Origin: Minisyncoccota bacterium
GTDB lineage: Bacteria > Patescibacteriota > Minisyncoccia > Minisyncoccales > CG1-02-41-26
Assembly (NCBI GenBank): GCA_028715435.1
Contig: JAQURU010000021.1
Coordinates: 1 to 11,441, forward strand
Direction of reading: 5' to 3'
Length of the DNA: 11,441 bases
Made by a program: the position numbers and the translations under genes. This document shows, piece by piece, positions 1 through 5,474 of this stretch (within the stretch, counting starts at the first letter, position 1; the number at the start of each line of letters is the position of its first letter). The notes under the pieces were generated by a model. The model was not told where the DNA came from. It saw nothing but the letters and a program-made list of their open reading frames with translations, and searched no databases.

Positions 1-186
1 GAAACAGAGAAGCATCCTGTTCCCGTAACATGGGCTTTTTGTGTCTTAAATAAATCTGGCTGGGATCAGTTTGTTACAAATGAAGCGAGGTTAGCAGCAG
101 AAAATGCCCTTGCTCGTTTGAGGGCAAACAATGCCTCAAGTGAAAATATCGCAACTTTCTTGGAAGAAATCGTCGATAAACTGTAA
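1..186 (+). CDS. C-terminal end of an unrecognised protein (5' truncated by window)
   Basis: The open frame runs from the first base to a TAA at 184-186 and gives the last 61 residues of a protein whose start lies outside the window. The tail reads as a short aromatic stretch (VTWAFCVLNKSGWDQF) followed by an alanine-, leucine- and glutamate-rich helix ending in EEIVDKL. I recognise no family. The next gene begins 47 nt downstream with its own ribosome binding site, and a small hairpin lies in between. The continuous frame and the adjacent well-formed gene on the same strand support it as real. The function is unknown. Confidence 0.6.
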   Translation, partial: ETEKHPVPVTWAFCVLNKSGWDQFVTNEARLAAENALARLRANNASSENIATFLEEIVDKL

Positions 187-193
187 TGAATCT

Positions 194-213
194 GCGGAGG
201 ACATCCACTCCGC
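194..213 (+). other. Small stem-loop between the first two genes
   Basis: GCGGAG at 194-199 pairs perfectly with CTCCGC at 208-213 around an 8-nt loop. Only ATTT follows, so it is a weak candidate terminator for the upstream gene. It could equally be a leader hairpin, since it ends 7 nt before the AAGGAG ribosome binding site at 221-226. Confidence 0.4.
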
Positions 214-233
214 ATTTGATAAGGAGATTAGAA

Positions 234-674
234 ATGAAAAAGTTTTGTTTGTTCTTAATTTTCGCGGTGGCACTAATTGGTTGCGGTGGCAGTGAAGAGC
301 GGAGAATTACAGCGCTGGTTGATGATAACAACAGACTTGCTGACGAGGTTTCTTCTTTGGAGGAGCAAAACAAAAAGCTGGAAAGCTCCAAGGAAGATTG
401 GGAAAAAGAAAAGAGTGATCTCAAGTATGAGATAGACCGAAGAGATCTACTCATTAGGAGGTTAGCTTTAAACTTGTCTTCCATGGCGGTCGTGAACGAG
501 GTGGCTTCCATTGCCGTTAATGGAGACGGCAGTGGTGATATTGGACGGTTCGGGAATATTTTTTTCAACCTTGGTCTTGGAGATATCTCTCCGTGGACCA
601 AAGCGGAAGAGGTAAAACTAAAATCCTTAGGCAGAAAAATTTATTCCACCAAGGAGGTGGTAGTGATTAGATAA
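234..674 (+). CDS. Predicted coiled-coil lipoprotein
   Basis: The chosen start is the ATG at 234, which has AAGGAG at 221-226; an upstream in-frame ATG at 186 overlaps the previous stop and lacks such a site. The 146-residue product begins with two lysines, a hydrophobic stretch and a lipobox-like LIGC with Cys17, so it is probably a lipoprotein carried on the outer face of the membrane. Residues about 25-80 are rich in charged residues and leucine with heptad character (coiled coil). A C-terminal domain contains RRD (69-71), VVNEVA (86-91), EEVK (125-128) and KEV (140-142). The same landmarks in the same order occur in the next gene, so the two are tandem paralogues. No enzymatic motif is visible and the role is unknown. 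Confidence 0.75.
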   Translation: MKKFCLFLIFAVALIGCGGSEERRITALVDDNNRLADEVSSLEEQNKKLESSKEDWEKEKSDLKYEIDRRDLLIRRLALNLSSMAVVNEVASIAVNGDGSGDIGRFGNIFFNLGLGDISPWTKAEEVKLKSLGRKIYSTKEVVVIR

Positions 675-682
675 ATTTTGGG

Positions 683-780
683 CTGCTGTTGGAGAGGAAT
701 TCACTATTTTTCAAAAACAGCAGCTCTCCACAACCGAGTTAAGAAGTGAAAAAAATGATTTCTTGCCTCAGTTGTGGAGA
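683..780 (+). promoter_or_regulatory. Two stem-loops with competing pairings in the leader of the second paralogue
   Basis: CTGCTGTT (683-690) pairs with AACAGCAG (716-723). TCTCCACAAC (725-734) pairs with GTTGTGGAGA (771-780), and this second stem continues inward with GAG/CTC and AAGAA/TTCTT. GGAGAG at 691-696 can instead pair with CTCTCC at 724-729, which would break the second stem. The two arrangements are mutually exclusive, as in attenuators or switches. No clean T-tract follows either stem. The pairings are seen directly; a regulatory role is inference. Confidence 0.4.
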
Positions 781-818
781 AATTGGTTCTTCACAATTCA
801 AAATTAGGAGGTTCCAAA

Positions 819-1274
819 ATGAACAAAAAAAGATTATCCATAGCGATCATTATTTTTTTCTTGGTTGTTAGCAATATCATTGGTTGGTGGCTCTTCGCTC
901 ATGCAAGAGGAGATGAGCAAGGGGTCGTCCAATTAAAAAAGGAAAATAACTCTTTAATCCCAAGGGTCGAAGAGTTAGAAAAGATAAACGGTATCCTTTA
1001 TGCAAATATAAAGGAAACTGACGAGTGGGTAGCGAGGCGGGATGAATTAGTAAGGGCATTATCGATTCAATTACCTGCATCCATAGTAGTCGACGAGGTT
1101 GCTTTATTGGCAGCTGCCTCGAAAGACCACACGAAAGCCATGTTGTATCTTCGCGATCTGGGAAGAATATTTGAGGTCGAAAGAAATCCCCTGACTTTGT
1201 CTTCTGAGGAGGTAAAAATTAGGGATATCGGCGTTAAAATACACCAAAAGGAGGTGAAGATCGCGATAAAATAA
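819..1274 (+). CDS. Membrane-anchored coiled-coil protein, paralogue of the preceding lipoprotein
   Basis: The ATG at 819 follows AGGAGG at 806-811, which fixes the start over an upstream in-frame candidate at 774 that lies inside the leader hairpin. The 151-residue product has a lysine/arginine-rich start and one long hydrophobic helix (about residues 7-27) with no lipobox cysteine, so it is probably a signal-anchored protein. A charged coiled-coil stretch follows (about 35-80). The C-terminal domain matches the preceding gene: RRD (73-75), VVDEVA (90-95), EEVK (130-133), GVKI (138-141) and KEV (144-146). The pair probably arose by duplication and now differs in membrane attachment. I recognise no characterised family. 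A scaffold or envelope role is possible but unproven. Confidence 0.75.
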   Translation: MNKKRLSIAIIIFFLVVSNIIGWWLFAHARGDEQGVVQLKKENNSLIPRVEELEKINGILYANIKETDEWVARRDELVRALSIQLPASIVVDEVALLAAASKDHTKAMLYLRDLGRIFEVERNPLTLSSEEVKIRDIGVKIHQKEVKIAIK

Positions 1275-1289
1275 AAAAGAAAAGCAAAA

Positions 1290-1361
1290 TGGGCGCGGCA
1301 ATTTATTTATTGTTCCCGCCCACACATCTAAGTTCATAATCATTTACGGATTTAGATGTGT
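1290..1361 (+). other. Two adjacent stem-loops after the second paralogue
   Basis: TGGGCG (1290-1295) pairs with CGCCCA (1317-1322), with an inner GGCAAT/ATTGTT stem. Immediately after it, ACACATCTAA (1322-1331) pairs perfectly with TTAGATGTGT (1352-1361) around a 20-nt loop. Neither is followed by a T-tract, so a simple intrinsic terminator is not clear; 3'-end protection or processing is equally possible. Confidence 0.4.
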
Positions 1362-1383
1362 ATTCGATAGCTAATTAACAAAC

Positions 1384-1402
1384 AAGGCAGCTTAGCTGCC
1401 TT
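1384..1402 (+). terminator. Compact palindrome, possible terminator
   Basis: AAGGCAGCT (1384-1392) and AGCTGCCTT (1394-1402) form a perfect palindrome around one base, followed by AAAATTTT. The T-run is short and delayed. The hairpin sits only 8 nt upstream of the GGAGG of the next gene, so it may end transcription from upstream or act in the leader of that gene. Confidence 0.4.
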
Positions 1403-1422
1403 AAAATTTTGGAGGATTTCAA

Positions 1423-1872
1423 ATGGATTGGAAATTGTTATTTGGTATTATTGGTTTAATTTTTTGTGTTTTGGTTGGTCTTTATTGTGCCATTTCTTTT
1501 GCTATCTATCCAAAAAACCTTTTAAGTTTTTCTTTTCTAAAAAGGAAAAATTTAAAGAAAAGAGCTCAAGGGGTAGTAAAAAGAGACGTAATGGAGCTTT
1601 TGTGCTCCAGTTTGTCCTCTATTTTGCCTAGAGGATGGTGGCTTAATCGTTCGATGCAGAAAGCGCCAGAAGGCGATTTTTATCGTCTGTCGGTTGCCGT
1701 TTGCCATCGCAGGCAAAAAGTAGCGACCATTGAGTATACCCCAAACAAAAGATTTCTTCAACAACTTTGTTTGCGGGTAAAATGGGAACAGAGCAAACAA
1801 GAAAAAAGTTTTTCTTTGCATCACTTAGATAGAGTGGTGCACTATATTGAAGGAAAATTATCATCCGCTTAA
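1423..1872 (+). CDS. Small single-pass membrane protein of unknown function
   Basis: The ATG at 1423 has GGAGG at 1411-1415. The 149-residue product starts with a long hydrophobic helix (about residues 4-29). Next comes a very basic stretch around 39-48 (KRKNLKKR) that suggests the rest faces the cytoplasm, and then a soluble domain of about 95 residues with a predicted mix of strands and helices (GDFYRLSVAV, KVATIEYTP, LCLRVKWEQ). No catalytic motif or known family is apparent. A second frame over the first 200 bases is only a shadow. The gene is bracketed by hairpins on both sides, which suggests it is transcribed alone. Its coding-like composition and strong ribosome binding site support it as real. 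Confidence 0.65.
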   Translation: MDWKLLFGIIGLIFCVLVGLYCAISFAIYPKNLLSFSFLKRKNLKKRAQGVVKRDVMELLCSSLSSILPRGWWLNRSMQKAPEGDFYRLSVAVCHRRQKVATIEYTPNKRFLQQLCLRVKWEQSKQEKSFSLHHLDRVVHYIEGKLSSA

Positions 1873-1885
1873 AAAGCGGAATAAG

Positions 1886-1910
1886 AGGGTAGTCAAATGA
1901 CTGCCCTTTT
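1886..1910 (+). terminator. Intrinsic terminator after the small membrane protein
   Basis: AGGGTAGTCA (1886-1895) pairs with TGACTGCCCT (1898-1907) with one G-U pair and a very short loop, followed by TTT. Just upstream a second stem, TCCGCTT/AAGCGGA (1864-1880), overlaps the stop codon. Stem, loop and T-run fit a Rho-independent terminator. Confidence 0.7.
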
Positions 1911-1935
1911 ATGTTGGCTAAAATTTGATATAAAA

Positions 1936-1958
1936 CGGTAAAGGGTTGGTCTTTACCG
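1936..1958 (+). other. Stem-loop upstream of the dUTPase gene
   Basis: CGGTAAAG (1936-1943) pairs with CTTTACCG (1951-1958) around a 7-nt loop. The T-tract after it is weak (ATTTG). It lies in the 196-nt gap 1873-2068, otherwise AT-rich, which should also hold a promoter for the dUTPase fusion. A TATAGT at 2016-2021 is a possible -10 box, but I see no well-spaced -35 box. Confidence 0.35.
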
Positions 1959-2068
1959 ATTTGCAAAATGATTTGGTTTTTGTTAGTTTTATGATAGTTT
2001 GAGCGTCTTGTATCTTATAGTTTATTTAAAAATTAGAAATTTTTCCAAAGAACGGAGGTTAGTATATT

Positions 2069-2338
2069 ATGGCGGTTATACAGATTCAGAAAGTAGGCGA
2101 AGACGCTTTTGAGCCAGTTAGAGCGTCTGATGGGGCGATTGGCTACGATGTTTATGCTTATCAAGTTTTACATAAGCAAACAAAGGATTTTTTGCAGGAT
2201 TTGCCTGTGGAAATTCTACCTGGTAAAGCAGTTTTAATCGGCATTGGAATAAGGTTTGCTATTCCTTTTCCTTGGCAGTGTGAAGTTAGGCCAAGAAGCG
2301 GTTTAGCAACTAAATCTGACATTGAGCTTGGTAACTAA
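2069..2338 (+). CDS. dut: dUTPase, N-terminal part, ended by an in-frame TAA
   Basis: The ATG at 2069 follows CGGAGG at 2053-2058. The 89 residues carry dUTPase motif I (ASDGAIGYDVYA) and motif II (RPRSGLATK), then stop at a TAA (2336-2338) exactly where motif III begins. Motifs III, IV and V continue in the same frame after the stop (2339 onward), so the ancestral gene was one frame of about 338 codons, 2069-3085, encoding dUTPase fused to dCMP deaminase. dUTPase hydrolyses dUTP to dUMP and diphosphate and works as a trimer whose active sites use motifs from neighbouring subunits, so this fragment alone should be inactive. Either the gene is broken, the base is an assembly or sequencing error, or the stop is read through. 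Confidence 0.85.
   Translation: MAVIQIQKVGEDAFEPVRASDGAIGYDVYAYQVLHKQTKDFLQDLPVEILPGKAVLIGIGIRFAIPFPWQCEVRPRSGLATKSDIELGN
2336..2338 (+). other. In-frame TAA inside dUTPase motif III
   Basis: The local reading is G-N-stop-P-G-T-V-D-P-D-F-R-G. In many dUTPases a serine or similar small residue stands in the stop position, as in NSPGTIDxDYRG. A single change from TCA would produce this TAA. Nothing else in the frame is disturbed on either side. Confidence 0.9.
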
Positions 2339-2347
2339 CCTGGAACA

Positions 2348-3085
2348 GTGGACCCTGATTTTAGAGGGCAAATTGGGGTTTTATTACGAAACAGGGGAGA
2401 TCAGGTTTTTGTTGTGGAAAAAGGCATGCGAATTGCCCAGCTTATTTTTTCGCAAGTTGAAATTCCAAACTTTGAGATAGTTGATCAGTTATCAGGAACA
2501 AAAAGAGGCGAAGGAGGTTTTGGTTCTACAGGCCTTAAAGGAAAAGGCCTTGGCACTGACGATTACGATGCCCATCAAAGAGAGCTTGATGAGTATTATA
2601 TGACAATTGTTTTAGCCACAGCTGAACGTTCAAGATGCGTTCGCGGGGTTAAAAAGATTGACGGGCATTATCAAAGAGACGATAGAGGCAAACTTGTTGG
2701 CCAAACCAGGAAATTCGGCTGCATTATTGTTAAAGGCGATAATATAATTGCCATTGGTTTTAATGATCAATATCCTGGCTCGTTAAAATGCGAAGATGTT
2801 GGCTGCTTGCGAGAGGAATCAGGCATAGCATCTGGCACTCAATTAGAAAAATGCCGGGCTATGCATGCTGAATGGTGGGCAATTACTAATCTGACCAAAA
2901 ATGTAGGCGGGGCAAGCGCAGAAGGCGCTACTATGTATGTTAACGCTGAGCCCTGCGAAATATGCGCTAAAATTATTGCTGGCTTAAAAATTGACACACT
3001 TGTTCTTTTAGAGGGTGTTTATCCAACAAATGGATTAAACATTCTAAAAGAAGCGGGTGTTAATGTTAGATATGTAAAGTTATAG
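2348..3085 (+). CDS. dUTPase C-terminal part fused to dCMP deaminase
   Basis: This is the continuation of the interrupted dUTPase frame; 2348 is the first possible start (GTG) after the TAA, without a ribosome binding site. Residues 1-62 hold dUTPase motif III (VDPDFRG, with the GTG-coded residue read as valine in the intact gene), motif IV (GMRIAQLIF) and motif V (RGEGGFGSTG). An 18-residue linker leads to a ComEB-type dCMP deaminase from about residue 81, with zinc and catalytic residues in MHAEWWAI (H173, E175) and PCEIC (C203, C206) and the companion GCLRE motif. dCMP deaminase makes dUMP from dCMP and dUTPase makes dUMP from dUTP, so an intact fusion would join two routes to the thymidylate precursor. 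About 24 residues are inserted between the SRC and GCIIV segments. The deaminase alone could start at an internal ATG at 2600. It ends in TAG inside a terminator. Confidence 0.85.
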   Translation: MDPDFRGQIGVLLRNRGDQVFVVEKGMRIAQLIFSQVEIPNFEIVDQLSGTKRGEGGFGSTGLKGKGLGTDDYDAHQRELDEYYMTIVLATAERSRCVRGVKKIDGHYQRDDRGKLVGQTRKFGCIIVKGDNIIAIGFNDQYPGSLKCEDVGCLREESGIASGTQLEKCRAMHAEWWAITNLTKNVGGASAEGATMYVNAEPCEICAKIIAGLKIDTLVLLEGVYPTNGLNILKEAGVNVRYVKL

Positions 3086-3111
3086 GGCGGGACAAATCAC
3101 CGCCCTTTTTT
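3085..3111 (+). terminator. Intrinsic terminator after the dUTPase-deaminase frame
   Basis: GGGCGG (3085-3090) pairs with CCGCCC (3100-3105) around a 9-nt loop and is followed by six T (3106-3111). The first stem base is the last base of the TAG stop codon. This is a classical Rho-independent terminator. Confidence 0.85.
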
Positions 3112-3124
3112 ATTGGTGAAAATT

Positions 3125-3133
3125 TGCTACAAT
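3125..3133 (+). promoter_or_regulatory. Possible extended -10 promoter for deoC
   Basis: TGCTACAAT (TG at 3125-3126, hexamer TACAAT at 3128-3133) fits an extended -10 element. It lies just after the terminator and about 55 nt before the deoC start. No good -35 box is visible. The position between a terminator and the next gene supports it. Confidence 0.45.
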
Positions 3134-3187
3134 AAATAATTAAGTCGTTAAAAATTAGTTAAAAAGCAAAAATCAAAAATTACTTTT

Positions 3188-3859
3188 ATGCCAAATATTA
3201 TAAAAATGATTGACCACACCAATATTGAGCACAATGCCACTGAAAAAGATATTATCAAGACCTGCCAAGAAGCAAGGTTTTATGGCTTTCGCGGGGTCGA
3301 TGTTAACCCCCAATGGGTTAAATTGGCTAAGAAAGAATTGAAAGGAACCAAGATTAAAGTGGTTGTTTTAATTGACCCGCCAATGGGCCAAAGCCCGCAT
3401 TTTCAACGTGTGGCAATCTGCAAGCAAGCCAAGAAAGACGGGGCAGATGAACTTGATGTGGTTATTAATGTTATTGATATTAAATACGAGAGATTTAGCG
3501 AGGTTTTGGCTGATTTAAAGGAGATTTGCAAGATCTTACCCACCAAGGTAATTATTGGTTCTGGGTATTTAACTGACGAGGAAATAAAAAAAGCCAGCGA
3601 AATTGTGAAAAAAGCCGGAGCCATTTGCGTTAAAACAGCAACTGAAAAAGACCCGTTAGATAGGTTGGAATTAAAAGAGAAAGCCAGGCATTTGCAAATA
3701 ATGAGAAAAGCTGCTCCCGGGATTTTAATAAAGGCCTCGGGCAAGATTAAAACGCTTGAGGATGCTTTAATGATGGTTCAGGCCGGAGCGGATATTATTG
3801 GCACCAGCAGCAGCGTGGAAATAGCGAAAGCGTATAAGCGCAACAAAAGTGTTGCTTAA
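3188..3859 (+). CDS. deoC: Deoxyribose-phosphate aldolase
   Basis: DeoC cleaves 2-deoxyribose-5-phosphate to glyceraldehyde-3-phosphate and acetaldehyde in nucleoside breakdown. The 223-residue product matches the family along its length: MIDHTNI near the start, YGFRGVDVNP (32-41), DELDVVINV (87-95) with the conserved Asp90, the Schiff-base lysine in CVKTAT (Lys149), the second active-site lysine in IKASG (Lys182), and the phosphate-binding GTSSS near the end (205-209). Length is normal for a short bacterial DeoC. Variations from common forms are IDPPMG for the usual G-F-P-(L)G segment and IIGSGYL where a glutamate is usual. The ATG at 3188 has no Shine-Dalgarno site. It follows a terminator and likely promoter and is separated from gatB by a long inverted repeat. 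Confidence 0.93.
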   Translation: MPNIIKMIDHTNIEHNATEKDIIKTCQEARFYGFRGVDVNPQWVKLAKKELKGTKIKVVVLIDPPMGQSPHFQRVAICKQAKKDGADELDVVINVIDIKYERFSEVLADLKEICKILPTKVIIGSGYLTDEEIKKASEIVKKAGAICVKTATEKDPLDRLELKEKARHLQIMRKAAPGILIKASGKIKTLEDALMMVQAGADIIGTSSSVEIAKAYKRNKSVA

Positions 3860-3967
3860 AAATCCTAAGCACTAAACTCTAAATCCTAAACAAATCCAAA
3901 TAACCAAAATACAAAAGTTTTAAACATTTGAATTTTGATATTGTTTAGAGTTTAGATATTAGGATTT
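3860..3967. repeat. Long imperfect inverted repeat filling the deoC-gatB gap
   Basis: Left arm: AAATCCTAA (3860-3868), three unpaired bases, CTAAACTCTAAA (3872-3883). Right arm: TTTAGAGTTTAG (3944-3955), three unpaired bases, TTAGGATTT (3959-3967). That gives 12 plus 9 paired bases around an AT-rich loop of about 60 nt. A second AAATCCTAAA copy lies at 3881-3890 inside the loop. The left arm starts directly after the deoC stop. This looks like a dispersed repeat of the kind common in AT-rich Patescibacteria, or an untypical terminator. Confidence 0.7.
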
Positions 3968-3983
3968 AGAATTTATTTTATTT

Positions 3984-5465
3984 ATGGAATTAAAACCAAC
4001 AATTGGATTGGAAATACATATTGAGCTAAACACTTTATCTAAAATGTTTTGCTCATGCAGAAATGATTCAAGTGAAATTGAGCCGAATAAAAATGTTTGT
4101 CCTGTGTGCCTCGCTCATCCAGGTGTTTTGCCTGTTGCTAATAAAGAAGCCGTCAAAAAGCTGGTTAAAACCGCCTTGGCTTTGAATTGCCAAATTAACC
4201 AAGAAAGTTTTTTTGAACGGAAAAATTATTTTTACCCTGATTTGCCAAAAGGATATCAGATTTCACAATATCAGGCCCCATTAAGCACGGGCGGATATTT
4301 AGATTTACCTCAGGCAGGCAAAAGAATTAAGATAACCAGAATTCATATGGAAGAAGACACTGGTAGTTTAGTTCATGCTGAAGGCGCTGATTATTCTTTG
4401 GTTAATTTCAACCGTTCGGGAGTGCCCTTAATGGAATTGGTAACTGAACCAGATTTTGAAACTGCAGACGAAGTTAAAGAGTTTATTAAAGAGCTCCAGC
4501 TTATTTTGCGTTATTTAAATGTTTCTTGGGCCAATATGGAAAAAGGTGAAATGCGGTGTGAAGTGAATATATCGCTCAGTGAAGCCAAAAGCCAAAATTC
4601 AAAAGTCAAAAATGAGCTCGGAACAAAAGTAGAGGTGAAAAACCTTAATTCCATAGCTGTGGCAGGGGCAGCTGTTGAATATGAAATAAAAAGGCAAACA
4701 GAAATTTTGGAAAAAGGGGATAAGGTTATTCAGGAAACGCGAGGCTGGCATGATGCTAAACGCTTAACATTTTCTCAGCGCCAAAAAGAACAAGCCCATG
4801 ATTATAGATATTTTCCAGAACCGGATTTGCCAATCCTTCATTTAAGCGGTGAGTTTATTGAAGAAATTAAAACTTGCATACCAGAATTACCCCATGAAAA
4901 AAGAAAAAGATTTGAGGTTGAGTATGGCTTAACAACAGGGGATGTTGAAGTTTTCATTAGTAAAAAAGATTTGGCTGGATTTTTTGAGAATGTAATGTCT
5001 GAATTAAGCGAATGGGTTGGCTCAGAAAAGGGAACAGGGCTAAAAGATGAAGAAATAAAAAAATTGGCTAAGATTGCTGCTAATTATTTAGTAAATGATG
5101 TTTTGGGCCAGAATGAAGAAAAAAGCTTTCTATTCAGTCCAGAAAACTTTGCTGAGTTTATTAAAAAGATTTATTTAAATGAAATTTCAAGCAAAATTGC
5201 TAAAATTGTGTTAGGAAAAATGATTCAAACTGGCAATGACCCTTCCCATATTATTAGAGAAGAGGGTTTGGCTCAAATTTCTGATGCTGGTGTAATTGAA
5301 ATAAGCGCCAAAGAGGTTATTGCAAGCAACCAAAAAGCGATTGAGGATTATAGAAAAGGCAAACAGGCCTCGCTTCAGTTTTTAATTGGTCAGTTAATGG
5401 CAAAAACCAAAGGAAAAGCCAGTCCGGATCTTGCCAAAGCGGTTTTAATAAATTTATTAAAATAA
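3984..5465 (+). CDS. gatB: Asp-tRNA(Asn)/Glu-tRNA(Gln) amidotransferase subunit B
   Basis: GatB is the tRNA-binding and kinase/transamidase subunit of GatCAB, which converts misacylated Glu-tRNA(Gln) or Asp-tRNA(Asn) to the amide form. The 493-residue protein has all hallmarks: IGLEIHIELNT (7-17), paired cysteines C23/C25 and C39/C42, FFERKNYFYPDLPKGYQISQ, RIHMEEDTGSLVH, NRSGVPLMELVTEPDFET, EKGEMRCEVN, KVEVKNLNS, HDYRYFPEPDLP, and a C-terminal YqeY-like tail ending in GKASPDLAKAVLINLLK. The segment SEAKSQNSKVKNE (about 200-211), just before GTKVEVKNLNS, is longer than usual and is encoded by an AT-rich repeat. The ATG at 3984 lacks a Shine-Dalgarno site. GatA and GatC are not in the window. 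The next gene starts 9 nt after the stop, so the two are probably co-transcribed. Confidence 0.97.
   Translation: MELKPTIGLEIHIELNTLSKMFCSCRNDSSEIEPNKNVCPVCLAHPGVLPVANKEAVKKLVKTALALNCQINQESFFERKNYFYPDLPKGYQISQYQAPLSTGGYLDLPQAGKRIKITRIHMEEDTGSLVHAEGADYSLVNFNRSGVPLMELVTEPDFETADEVKEFIKELQLILRYLNVSWANMEKGEMRCEVNISLSEAKSQNSKVKNELGTKVEVKNLNSIAVAGAAVEYEIKRQTEILEKGDKVIQETRGWHDAKRLTFSQRQKEQAHDYRYFPEPDLPILHLSGEFIEEIKTCIPELPHEKRKRFEVEYGLTTGDVEVFISKKDLAGFFENVMSELSEWVGSEKGTGLKDEEIKKLAKIAANYLVNDVLGQNEEKSFLFSPENFAEFIKKIYLNEISSKIAKIVLGKMIQTGNDPSHIIREEGLAQISDAGVIEISAKEVIASNQKAIEDYRKGKQASLQFLIGQLMAKTKGKASPDLAKAVLINLLK
4594..4614 (+). repeat. AT-rich 21-mer inside gatB, shared with miaB
   Basis: This 21-nt stretch (starting AAAATTCAAAAG, ending TCAAAAATG) occurs exactly again at 8447-8467 on the opposite strand inside miaB. 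In gatB it is read as Q-N-S-K-V-K-N in a loop where GatB proteins are normally shorter; in miaB it is read in another frame. That points to a DNA-level repeat rather than a shared peptide motif. Confidence 0.7.
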
Positions 5466-5474
5466 TTTTAAATT

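Noticed and set aside
74..601. Long open frame on the minus strand (175 codons)
   Set aside because: It lies opposite the lipoprotein gene, which has a proper ribosome binding site, signal peptide and a paralogue. The serine/leucine-rich translation is typical of an antisense shadow.
1322..1402. Hairpin series as a CRISPR array
   Set aside because: The inverted repeats differ from one another in sequence, there are no equal spacers and no cas gene nearby.
1428..1631. Alternative + strand frame over the start of the small membrane protein
   Set aside because: It overlaps a longer frame with a GGAGG site at correct spacing and has no start signal of its own.
1..2068. Left region as a toxin-antitoxin or phage module
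   Set aside because: No toxin, antitoxin, integrase or structural phage motif is recognisable in any of the four proteins.
2336..2338. Alternative genetic code, as in Gracilibacteria or Absconditabacteria
   Set aside because: Those lineages reassign UGA to glycine. The stop here is TAA, and the conserved genes have no in-frame TGA. The lack of TGA stops in about ten genes is too small a sample.
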